Source of the DNA: an uncultured Ignavibacteria bacterium
Lineage (GTDB): Bacteria > Bacteroidota > Ignavibacteria > Ignavibacteriales > Ignavibacteriaceae
Reading direction: 5' to 3'
Length of the DNA: 10,999 nucleotides
Assembly (NCBI GenBank): GCA_937996765.1
Contig: CALKUG010000273.1
Location: 1 to 10,999, forward strand
Positions 1 to 7,198 of this stretch are shown in pieces (the first letter of the stretch is position 1; every line of letters starts with the position of its first letter). A model generated the notes under the pieces. The model saw only the letters and a list, made by a program, of their open reading frames with translations, was not told the origin of the DNA and did not search any database. Made by a program: the position numbers and the translations under genes.

Positions 1-23
1 TGTTAAGTGAATCAATTCTAAAT

Positions 24-605
24 TTATTTGATACGTAAATGTTTCAGAAGTATCGGAAATATTTCTTCCCATAGAGTTATTATCTCTTCAATGAGCACCC
101 TTAAAAAAGAGTGTAGAGTAAGTACTACTATGGAAATTACCAACCCGTAAAGTACAGGAATAAGTGAATAAGCAATTCTTTCAGCTGCAAACATTGGAAA
201 CATTTGGTTGGTAACAGATACTGTGTGCAGAGTTTTAATTGCAGTATAAACAGAACCCGCAACTCCTATGAGTGGTGTTATCTTGGCAATTAGTGAAAGT
301 GTTAGTAATCCCCTTTGTAGTTTGCGCGAGCATATTTCTGCATCCGTTGATAGAGAGACTTCGTTAAAATCATTTTCATCAACTGGATAAAATGGTAATT
401 TCATTAACAATTTATTTTGATCATGTTTTGTACTTCCGGTTATTCTCTTTGCGATAAACAGATGCTTTATGAGGGTTCTCAGGCGAAACAAAATAAATAC
501 AAAGACTATTAATGCAATCCCGGAAAGAAAATGCATAACTATCCCTGCAAGGAGATATTTCTCCATTAACCAAAGTAGAAAGCTTTCGAATTCGTTTGAG
601 GGCAA
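24..605 (-). CDS. MotA/TolQ/ExbB-like proton-channel family protein, divergent
   Basis: This 193-residue protein has three predicted membrane helices (about residues 18-41, 100-124 and 143-168) in the arrangement of the MotA/TolQ/ExbB family. The signature region around residues 107-121 (AKITPLIGVAGSVYT) matches the family pattern aPllGLlGTVwG, and residues 144-158 match the helix following the usual IAEAL segment. In the family, such proteins form an inner-membrane channel that uses ion flow to drive a partner (TolR/ExbD/MotB). By hand alignment to E. coli ExbB, Thr148 is Ser118 here, Glu176 is Tyr146 and Thr181 is Val151, so part of the polar channel lining is missing. The cytoplasmic loop (42-99) is short. 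The longest form starts at TTG without a Shine-Dalgarno site; an ATG at 564-566 (residue 14) is the alternative, but the longer form fits the family N-terminus better. It lies 53 bp downstream of the WD40/caspase-like gene on the same strand and is probably co-transcribed. No ExbD/TolR partner is visible, but the gene ends only 23 bases from the window edge. Confidence 0.72.
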   Translation of the reverse strand: MPSNEFESFLLWLMEKYLLAGIVMHFLSGIALIVFVFILFRLRTLIKHLFIAKRITGSTKHDQNKLLMKLPFYPVDENDFNEVSLSTDAEICSRKLQRGLLTLSLIAKITPLIGVAGSVYTAIKTLHTVSVTNQMFPMFAAERIAYSLIPVLYGLVISIVVLTLHSFLRVLIEEIITLWEEIFPILLKHLRIK

Positions 606-618
606 CTTGTTTATTTTT

Positions 619-649
619 ATTAGGACCCGCCTCAGTGGCGGATCCTAAT
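619..649 (-). repeat. GC-rich inverted repeat (hairpin) between two co-directional genes
   Basis: Arms 619-631 and 637-649 form a 13-bp stem around a 5-nt loop (tcagt on the plus strand). The single DNA mismatch (C626/A642) becomes a G-U wobble in the minus-strand transcript, so the stem is fully paired only in RNA read from the two flanking minus-strand genes. In that direction the hairpin is followed by an A-rich run rather than a T-tract, so it is not a standard intrinsic terminator. It could be a dispersed REP-like palindrome, an mRNA stability element or an attenuating hairpin. Its GC-rich stem stands out against the AT-rich surroundings. Confidence 0.7.
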
Positions 650-658
650 ATCTTTTAA

Positions 659-3271
659 TTAGTAATTAACAATAACACGATTTTCATCACCAAATATGAC
701 CGGTGACTGTTCTCTGTTGTAGAGATTACGTGATACTACAGGAATTGTTTCGCTTAAATAGCTTTTCATTTCTCCCAGAGTAAGTTTTCTATCTCTGTTA
801 GAATCAGCTTCGCCTCGTAACGCTTTGAGTAAATAATAGGTGAATAATGAATTTTGATTTTCAGGGAACGCAGATGCAGTTTGCTGTCCTGAAACGGCAC
901 CTATTATTGTTGTATTTCGTATATCAAAAATAGGTGATTCCGTTGAATTGCCCTGATTTTTTCTTGTTGATTTATCGTTATATTCAAAAGATGCATCGGT
1001 AACTACAGTAAGAGATTTGTACTGTAACTTCGATAAGTTTTCCATCAGAGTATTGACTTTGTAACCATTAACTGAAGGTTTAGAAATATCACCATCGATA
1101 GGTAGTAGATATTGTTCATCATTGGAACCATCAGTTACACCTTGACCTGAGAAATACACAAAAATATCGGAATTACTCTCTTTTATTGAATTATAGAGAA
1201 TACCACGATTATTTTCTTTGGTACCAAAAACTGAAATCATATCAGAAAGAGTTGCATTCTGAATTAAGATTACATTAGATTCTTCGTAGCCGAGTGTATT
1301 AACTAAATACTGTTTCATCAAAGCGGCATCATCAACTGAAAATTGTGTTTGCTTAGATGGTGAAACTTTATAATCTCTATTCCCTATTACAACAGCAACG
1401 GCAGATGTATTTTTTTCAGGAGTAACAGGGATGTCTGAACGAACATCAGATACAAATTCAGGTACATCTTCAATGGTTACCCCTTTGGAGCTTCCATTTT
1501 CCTTTTTAATTTGAAGAACAAATCCTTCAGGTTTCAATTCAGTATTAACATCTACACTAATATCCTGTGTAAAACCATATTTGCCATATTTTTCATCGCC
1601 GGAAACATTAAAACTTATAATGGAATCCGTGAATTCACTATTTATGAAATACCTAAAAGAAGCAATTGAAAACTTTCCGCCTTCAAGTCTGTTTATTCTC
1701 GGATTACCTGAAATCAATTTACCACCTTCGTAGGCACCAAGAAACATAACACCTTGTTGGGTATTAGTAACTGCTAAAGTTACATCAGCAGCACTACCCT
1801 CGCCTATATTTTGTATTGCAACGTTTAATTCCACAATTTCGTTTATATCAATTTGGTTATTAGGATTGCCGGATTGTTGTTCTGTGACTGCATAACGGGC
1901 TAATTGCAAATTAGGCTTCGGAAATTCTTTTATATCAAAATCAATTCTTCGTCCCTGTAGCACAATCTTAAAATTAGGATCTACCACTTTAATATCAATA
2001 AAAGCAGAGGAGCTTGGTAGATCAACCTCACCAAAAACAAAGATATTAATGCTTTGTACACCGCCATTTTTCGGAATCATTGGGAAAATAACCGATTTGG
2101 GAAATGAAAGCAATGGTTGGTTCGAGCTTAATTCAGCATATACTTCCTGAGCATCACCGGGTCCATTGTTTTTAACAGTAATAGTTAATTGTGCAGTTTC
2201 TCCTGCATTTAAGTAGGTCGTTGAAAAGGTAATGTCCTGTATTGAAAGCAGAGGCGGAAGTGTTGAGGCAGGTGCGCCTGCTTCAAATCTATTGTAACCA
2301 CCTGAAATCGCAGGCAGGTTTATGTTCCAAACTAATAAATCCGTTCCGCCGGCACCAAGAACGCGAGATCCATCCGGTGAGATAGCCAATGTTGTAATTT
2401 CAGCATCCATCCCCTTCAAAGTTCCTGTGAATTTTCCGGTATTGGCTTCCCATATTTTGATGGTTTTATCTGCCGAACCTGCTGCTAAATAGCCACCGTC
2501 ATTAAAATAGGATACTGAATTTACACTTGCAGTATGGCCTTTAAGCGTACGTAATTCTTTACCGGTCGAAACTGAATACTGACGAACCACATTATCCGAA
2601 AACGCAATCGAGAAGTTCTTTGAGTCGGGGGAAACACTTAATGATGAAGCACTGTACGGTATCTCTATGGTGCGTAATAATCTACCTGTTTCCAAATTCC
2701 ACACGCGAACTTTTTTATCACTACTTAAACTGATGAGACTTTCGTTATCAGAACTAATATGTATTGAAATAATATTAGAATTAATGCCTCTAAGTGTTCT
2801 TACTAACTTAAAACTCGCTATTTCCCATATTCTAATAACCTTATCATCCCCTGCTGAGGCAATTAATTTACCATTTCCTGAAAAGGAAACTGAATTGATT
2901 GCTCCGGCTGAACCAACTAAAGAAGTAATTTCTTTATAATCAATTGCATCGTAAAGAACCGTTTTACCCGAAGATGTACCAAAGCAAATTGTTCTGCCAT
3001 TTGGGGAAAAGGCAACTGAAAGCACATTGCCACCGAGCGCCGAAAAAGTATGGGTAATAGAACCGGTTTCAACCTCCCATAGAACGGCTGTTCCGTCCGT
3101 ACTTCCGGAAATTGCCTCTCGGCTATTTGGTGCAAATGCAATCGAAACAACAGCTGACTCATGCCCCTTAAGTTGCGCGCTTACCGGTTTTTCGACTTGG
3201 GCAAGAACTGCAACCTGTAAAAGAACAAAAAGGGTTATTAATATTGTAGTGGATTTATATCCTAATTTCAT
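659..3271 (-). CDS. Exported WD40-repeat protein with C-terminal pseudo-caspase (peptidase C14-like) domain
   Basis: An 870-residue protein with ATG start and AGAGGA 4 bases upstream. Residues 1-24 are a signal peptide (hydrophobic core about 9-24, likely cleavage after VLA24), so it is probably periplasmic or exported. Seven WD40 repeats follow (about 31-320), each ending in patterns such as IRIWE, VRVWN, IKIWE, enough for one closed propeller. Residues 345-450 and 453-575 look like two Ig/CARDB-type beta-sandwiches (NAGETAQLTITVKNNGPG; DINEIVELNVAIQNIGEG). The C-terminus (about 623-870) has the caspase-like fold pattern: VVIGNRDYK at 627-635, YFSGQG at 706-711 and TDASF at 758-762. In active members these last two are SGHG and DACFSG; here catalytic His is Gln710 (CAA) and Cys is Ser761 (TCT), so protease activity is not expected. 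An EF-hand-like loop (DSNRDRKLTLGE, 823-834) follows, as in some bacterial caspase-like proteins. It is probably co-transcribed with the downstream ExbB-like gene. Function unknown; a scaffold or binding role is inferred. Confidence 0.88.
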   Translation of the reverse strand: MKLGYKSTTILITLFVLLQVAVLAQVEKPVSAQLKGHESAVVSIAFAPNSREAISGSTDGTAVLWEVETGSITHTFSALGGNVLSVAFSPNGRTICFGTSSGKTVLYDAIDYKEITSLVGSAGAINSVSFSGNGKLIASAGDDKVIRIWEIASFKLVRTLRGINSNIISIHISSDNESLISLSSDKKVRVWNLETGRLLRTIEIPYSASSLSVSPDSKNFSIAFSDNVVRQYSVSTGKELRTLKGHTASVNSVSYFNDGGYLAAGSADKTIKIWEANTGKFTGTLKGMDAEITTLAISPDGSRVLGAGGTDLLVWNINLPAISGGYNRFEAGAPASTLPPLLSIQDITFSTTYLNAGETAQLTITVKNNGPGDAQEVYAELSSNQPLLSFPKSVIFPMIPKNGGVQSINIFVFGEVDLPSSSAFIDIKVVDPNFKIVLQGRRIDFDIKEFPKPNLQLARYAVTEQQSGNPNNQIDINEIVELNVAIQNIGEGSAADVTLAVTNTQQGVMFLGAYEGGKLISGNPRINRLEGGKFSIASFRYFINSEFTDSIISFNVSGDEKYGKYGFTQDISVDVNTELKPEGFVLQIKKENGSSKGVTIEDVPEFVSDVRSDIPVTPEKNTSAVAVVIGNRDYKVSPSKQTQFSVDDAALMKQYLVNTLGYEESNVILIQNATLSDMISVFGTKENNRGILYNSIKESNSDIFVYFSGQGVTDGSNDEQYLLPIDGDISKPSVNGYKVNTLMENLSKLQYKSLTVVTDASFEYNDKSTRKNQGNSTESPIFDIRNTTIIGAVSGQQTASAFPENQNSLFTYYLLKALRGEADSNRDRKLTLGEMKSYLSETIPVVSRNLYNREQSPVIFGDENRVIVNY

Positions 3272-3275
3272 ACTT

Positions 3276-3280
3276 TCCTC
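3276..3280 (-). promoter_or_regulatory. Ribosome binding site of the WD40/pseudo-caspase gene
   Basis: On the minus strand GAGGA lies 4 bases before the ATG at 3271. It supports this start, which also places a complete signal peptide at the N-terminus. Confidence 0.6.
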
Positions 3281-3351
3281 TGGAGAAATAGAGATACGTT
3301 TAATTCTCGTTCATTTTACTATGAATTGAGTATTCTCTTCAATACAAAAAG

Positions 3352-3384
3352 CAAAATTAACTATTTTTTTTCTTTATATCTAAA
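3352..3384 (-). promoter_or_regulatory. Candidate Bacteroidota-type promoter for the WD40/pseudo-caspase operon
   Basis: Read on the minus strand, TAATTTTG (3352-3359) matches the -7 element TAnnTTTG, and TTTA (3381-3384) sits 21 bp upstream where TTTG is expected (3 of 4 bases). The element lies between the terminator of the upstream phosphofructokinase gene and the start codon at 3271, implying a leader of roughly 70 nt. The region is AT-rich, so a chance match is possible. Confidence 0.4.
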
Positions 3385-3410
3385 GAAATTGAAGTAAGTG
3401 ATAACTCAAA

Positions 3411-3445
3411 TAGAACAAAAAGAAAGGAGGCAATGCCTCCTTTCT
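3411..3445 (-). terminator. Rho-independent terminator after the phosphofructokinase gene
   Basis: A perfect inverted repeat (AGAAAGGAGGCA / TGCCTCCTTTCT, 3421-3445, around a single central base) starts 9 bases after the stop codon at 3455. In the minus-strand transcript it is followed by UUUUGUUCU. The U-tract is short and interrupted, but the stem is long and stable. It separates the phosphofructokinase gene from the WD40/pseudo-caspase gene. Confidence 0.8.
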
Positions 3446-3454
3446 AATGAAATA

Positions 3455-4789
3455 TTATTTTTTTGGTTTCTCTTTATCAACCGGTGGTGCTGTTTGCACT
3501 TTTTCTCTTCTTGACTCTGCAAAACTTCGAGCCAATGGATCTCCGTCGATAAGGTAAACAAACTGATTGCGAAAATCCTCAAGTGAAATACCACAAGTGG
3601 CAGCATATTTCGCTAACTCATGTGGATCATCAAAATCCTGAGCATTCAACCGAATCATATATTTTCTTGCAATATAGTAGGATTCAGATGTTGGGTCAAC
3701 CATTCTGATTTTAGTTTTTTTAGTATGAGGATCGAGAATATCTTTGAAAAATAAAGGAACAAATTTGTTGTTTTGAATAGAAACCATTGCTGCATTTCCA
3801 CCATTAATAACAAATTCGGCTGCTGAATAACCCAAATCGCGAGTATATTCCATATCAAAAGGAATCGGATCAGAGCATCGTAATTCGTAACCAATGTTCT
3901 TAGCAACTATAGTAAGTTTGATTCCGAAATCTTTAAGACGCTCTTGAACTTTTGCCTTGAGTATTTCACCGATATTAATTTCGGCTATTCTCAAGTTATC
4001 ATGTGCATCACGTTCTATTTGAGCAAAATCCTTTAATTCGTTGGGATCCAAGTGTTCAACCAGTCCTTCAGCAAGAACAGCAACACCGTCATCTTTTCCA
4101 GAACTCAACCGTTTAATCATTGCACCTACAAGAATATCAACAATCTGTGACAATTTGATTATTGGAGCAGGAATTTCTTCAGGTACGAGAGTAACTGTAG
4201 CACCGGCTGCTTTACCTATACCAAGAGCAAGGTGACCGGCTTTACGTCCCATGGTTATTACAAAATACCAACGAGAGGTTGTTTGGGCATCAACCATGAG
4301 ATTTTTAACAATTTCAACACCAATATGCCTTGCAGTCTGAAAACCAAAAGTTGGAATTCCGTAAGGCAAATCCAAATCATTATCAATAGTTTTAGGAACA
4401 TGAACAACTCTGATTCTTCCAGCGGCCATCTCTTCAACTTTCATGGCGCTATATGCAGTGTCGTCACCTCCGATTGTAATGAGTTTATCAACATTTAACC
4501 GAAGTAATGATGTAACCGTGTTTTCAAGGTGTTTTTTATTCTTTGTAGGATTTGTTCTTGAAATGCCAATATATGAGCCACCACGAAAATGTATTCTACT
4601 AACATCGTCTATTGTTAAGTGCTGTACATAATCAATGTTGCCTTCAGAAATCCATTTAAAACCATCTTTTATGCCAAGAACATCAACCCCTTCAACAGCA
4701 GCACGAATGGTTGCAGCACCGATAACACTATTGATTCCGGGAGCAGGGCCCCCACCTACGAGTATGGCCATTTTTTTTGGAGCACTCAT
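3455..4789 (-). CDS. 6-phosphofructokinase, probably pyrophosphate-dependent
   Basis: A 444-residue phosphofructokinase-family enzyme that phosphorylates fructose 6-phosphate to the 1,6-bisphosphate in cytosolic glycolysis. Visible motifs, numbered from the ATG at 4789, are GGGPAPGIN (12-20, phosphoryl-donor loop), GGDDT (107-111), PKTIDND (132-138, with the catalytic Asp of the TIDND motif) and MGRKAGH (180-186, sugar-phosphate binding). In this family a second Asp in GGDDT and a Lys in PKTIDND mark PPi-dependent enzymes, while ATP-dependent ones have GGDGS and a Gly before TIDND; the phosphoryl donor is therefore inferred to be PPi, which makes the step reversible. Length exceeds the roughly 320 residues of E. 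coli PfkA and fits the longer PPi/group-X type enzymes. The frame extends 17 codons upstream to a TTG, but homologous sequence begins near this ATG, which has an AGAGAG stretch 4 bases before it. It lies 70 bp downstream of the pcrA-like gene with no clear promoter, so co-transcription is likely. The C-terminus is Lys/Pro-rich. Confidence 0.92.
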   Translation of the reverse strand: MSAPKKMAILVGGGPAPGINSVIGAATIRAAVEGVDVLGIKDGFKWISEGNIDYVQHLTIDDVSRIHFRGGSYIGISRTNPTKNKKHLENTVTSLLRLNVDKLITIGGDDTAYSAMKVEEMAAGRIRVVHVPKTIDNDLDLPYGIPTFGFQTARHIGVEIVKNLMVDAQTTSRWYFVITMGRKAGHLALGIGKAAGATVTLVPEEIPAPIIKLSQIVDILVGAMIKRLSSGKDDGVAVLAEGLVEHLDPNELKDFAQIERDAHDNLRIAEINIGEILKAKVQERLKDFGIKLTIVAKNIGYELRCSDPIPFDMEYTRDLGYSAAEFVINGGNAAMVSIQNNKFVPLFFKDILDPHTKKTKIRMVDPTSESYYIARKYMIRLNAQDFDDPHELAKYAATCGISLEDFRNQFVYLIDGDPLARSFAESRREKVQTAPPVDKEKPKK

Positions 4790-4859
4790 TGTTCTCTCTT
4801 TTTCCTTTTTTTGATTAGTAGAAGTTCGTTTTGTATTCAATTCATTTGCAAGAATTTTT

Positions 4860-7037
4860 TTAAGACATCACTTTCAATTTAGCAAATTTTAACATAAGTT
4901 GTTTAATGTTATTGCCTTCAAAAGCTACTGTCACCTTCTGGCTTTCGCCTGAACCAACTAATTGAACAACTTTTCCTAATCCAAATGTATCGTGCATTAC
5001 TTTTATTCCAACTTTTATATGCACATTTGAACTCGCAGGATTAAGATATTCAAGCTCCTTGAACTTATCTATGAGCATATCTTTTTTTGTTTTCCGTGGA
5101 CCACGTTTATTGGGACCAACAAACTCACTGCAAAATTCTTTCGATATCTCATCGATAAATCTCGACCTGTTCTGATAGGCCACTTCACCAAATCTATATC
5201 TACTTCTGGCATAAGAGAGATATGCTTTTTGTTTAGCACGGGTAATAGCTACAAAAAATAATCTTCTCTCCTCTTCCAAATTTGACTCGGGATTAAACTT
5301 GTTAGCTAACGGGAACACTTCTTCCTCGAGACCGGAAACAAATACCACAGGAAATTCGAGACCTTTGGCACTATGAATAGTCATTAAACTAACTACATTT
5401 TTATTGCCATCCTGTTTGTCTAAGTCTGTCAATAAAGATACACTTTGAAGATAATCCTCTAACGAAGCACCGGGATTTTCTTTTGAAAATACTGTTATAG
5501 CATTCATAAGTTCTTGAACGTTTTCTAATCGACCGGCTGATTCATAAGAATGCTCTTCTTGTAGCAGTTTAACAATTTCGAGCTCTTGAATTAATGCAAG
5601 GGTAAGTTCACCTGACTTAAGTTTTTCTTTTAGAGAAACATACTTATCCAAGAGTACTTTAAAACCTTTAACATTTTTTTGAATTCGTTCCTTGATAGTA
5701 ATTACTTCATAGACACGAGTCATAGTATCAAATAAGGTAATGTTATGGCGACGAGCAAACTCAAGCATTCTTTTGATTGTTGTCATACCAATTCCCCTCT
5801 GCGGGAAATTCATAATACGCAACAAACTTTCTTCATCTCTTTGATTTACGAGAACTTTAAGATATGCAATGATATCTTTTACTTCTTTTCTGTTGTAGAA
5901 TTCAACACCGCCAATGATGTTATAAGAGATGTTTTCCATACGGAATACATCTTCTAATACACGCGATTGGGCATTTGTTCTATAGAGCACACAAAAATCT
6001 TTGAGATCTAATTTGTACTGACTTGCGTCTTCCAAAATCTGTCGAGCTATATGATATGCTTCATCCTTCTCATCTGAGCATTTGATATAATAAACAGGGT
6101 CACCAACTTCGTTATCACTCCAAATGGTTTTAGGAATTTGGCCTGTATTTTTTTCAATCACTGAAGAAGCAGCATTCAAAATCATTTTTGTGCTTCTGTA
6201 GTTCTGCTCTAATTTAAATGTTTTGGCTTTAGGGAAGTCGGTTGAAAAGTTTATCATATTGGTTATCTGAGCACCGCGCCAGCTGTATATAGACTGGGCA
6301 TCATCCCCAACAACACAGATTTTTGAATCCTTGCACAATAGTTGTTTCAAAAGTTCATATTGGGCTGTGTTAGTATCCTGAAATTCATCTACAAGTATAA
6401 AGGAGAACATCTTCCTATACTTGTTTAAGATCTTTTTGTTTTTAAATACATCCAATGGTTTGATTAATAAATCGTCAAAATCCATTGCATTGTTGGTTAC
6501 TAAGCGACTTTGGTACTCTTGGTAAATTTTTAAGAACTTCTCTTCGTGAGGATATTTATCGTGTTCAGGAGTGAAGTTTTCGGGAAAAATCATGAGATTC
6601 TTAAGGAAACTTATACGTTTGCGAACTTTTATTGCGGGTAAATCCTCAAGTTCGTACTTAAGATCTTCCATTATGTTAGAAACGAGTGAGTTAGAATCTT
6701 CGGTATCATAGATTGAGAAATTACTGGTATAACCTATCTCAGCTGATTCATTTCTTAAAATGCGCGCAAAAACAGAATGGAAAGTTCCTGCCCAAAGGTA
6801 ATCGGCCTTAGTGCCAATCAATTCTTTGATCCGAGATTTCATCTCATTAGCCGCTTTATTTGTAAATGTCATACAAAGTATAGAGGTAGGATCTAATCCC
6901 TGATCAATGAGGTAGGCAATTTTGTAAGTTATGACACGAGTTTTCCCGGAACCCGGCCCTGCGACAACTATAGAATGACCTGTACTGTACTCAACTGCAG
7001 CTTTTTGAGCAGCATTTAATGATTTTAAGCTTAGCAT
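4860..7037 (-). CDS. pcrA: UvrD/PcrA-type superfamily 1 ATP-dependent DNA helicase
   Basis: A 725-residue 3'-5' DNA helicase of the UvrD/Rep/PcrA family, which acts in nucleotide excision and mismatch repair, removal of recombinase filaments and transcription-replication conflicts. All helicase motifs are present, numbered from the ATG at 7037: Q motif (LNAAQKAAV, 7-15), Walker A AGPGSGKT (26-33), motif Ia TFTNKAANEM (57-66), motif II DEFQD (217-221), motif III GDDAQSIYSWRGA (244-256), motif IV LEQNYRST (276-283), motif V TIHSAKGLEF (553-562) and motif VI ERRLFFVAITRAK (590-602). The C-terminal segment 675-725 (VGIKVMHDTFGLGKVV...) resembles the Tudor-like RNA-polymerase-binding domain of PcrA, which favours PcrA/UvrD over Rep. 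Length is normal for the family. The frame continues 13 codons upstream to a TTG, but that start overlaps the predicted promoter and the family N-terminus fits the ATG. The Shine-Dalgarno site is weak. It probably heads a unit with the phosphofructokinase gene. Confidence 0.94.
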   Translation of the reverse strand: MLSLKSLNAAQKAAVEYSTGHSIVVAGPGSGKTRVITYKIAYLIDQGLDPTSILCMTFTNKAANEMKSRIKELIGTKADYLWAGTFHSVFARILRNESAEIGYTSNFSIYDTEDSNSLVSNIMEDLKYELEDLPAIKVRKRISFLKNLMIFPENFTPEHDKYPHEEKFLKIYQEYQSRLVTNNAMDFDDLLIKPLDVFKNKKILNKYRKMFSFILVDEFQDTNTAQYELLKQLLCKDSKICVVGDDAQSIYSWRGAQITNMINFSTDFPKAKTFKLEQNYRSTKMILNAASSVIEKNTGQIPKTIWSDNEVGDPVYYIKCSDEKDEAYHIARQILEDASQYKLDLKDFCVLYRTNAQSRVLEDVFRMENISYNIIGGVEFYNRKEVKDIIAYLKVLVNQRDEESLLRIMNFPQRGIGMTTIKRMLEFARRHNITLFDTMTRVYEVITIKERIQKNVKGFKVLLDKYVSLKEKLKSGELTLALIQELEIVKLLQEEHSYESAGRLENVQELMNAITVFSKENPGASLEDYLQSVSLLTDLDKQDGNKNVVSLMTIHSAKGLEFPVVFVSGLEEEVFPLANKFNPESNLEEERRLFFVAITRAKQKAYLSYARSRYRFGEVAYQNRSRFIDEISKEFCSEFVGPNKRGPRKTKKDMLIDKFKELEYLNPASSNVHIKVGIKVMHDTFGLGKVVQLVGSGESQKVTVAFEGNNIKQLMLKFAKLKVMS

Positions 7038-7073
7038 ACACCCGTTTTCTAAAAAATTGCTAAAAATGACTTG

Positions 7074-7081
7074 CAAATATA
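7074..7081 (-). promoter_or_regulatory. Candidate Bacteroidota-type -7 element for the pcrA-like gene
   Basis: On the minus strand the octamer TATATTTG matches TAnnTTTG exactly and is identical to the -7 element in front of the tRNA-Arg gene at the other end of the window. It lies between the dnaK terminator and the ATG at 7037, which gives a leader of about 30 nt. No clear TTTG was found 19-21 bp upstream. Confidence 0.45.
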
Positions 7082-7141
7082 AGGATAATTTATGTAAAAT
7101 TAAAGTTGAGATTTTTCACAGCACTTTTTTGACTATTTTGC

Positions 7142-7176
7142 AAAAAAAAACCGCACCAAATGATGCGGTTTTTTTT
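7142..7176 (-). terminator. dnaK: Rho-independent terminator after dnaK
   Basis: The core stem CCGCA (7151-7155) pairs with TGCGG (7164-7168) around an 8-base loop and is extended by an A-run (7142-7150) pairing with a T-run (7169-7176). Read on the minus strand, the stem is followed by an uninterrupted T-tract, as expected 23 bases after the dnaK stop. The symmetry would let it work in both directions, but no plus-strand gene ends here. Confidence 0.9.
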
Positions 7177-7198
7177 GTTTAAATTGAATTGGACTAAG

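Noticed and set aside
2667..3329. Open frames of 81-100 codons overlapping the WD40 region on both strands.
   Set aside because: The repeat structure of the WD40 frame explains the region; the other frames show no protein features.
4787..4840. Longer start (TTG at 4840) for the phosphofructokinase, adding 17 Lys/Thr-rich residues.
   Set aside because: The family N-terminus begins at the ATG at 4789, which has an AG-rich site at suitable spacing; the extension is low-complexity intergenic sequence.
7035..7076. Longer start (TTG at 7076) for the pcrA-like helicase.
   Set aside because: It would overlap the predicted -7 promoter element, and UvrD/PcrA proteins begin close to the Q motif, as the ATG form does.
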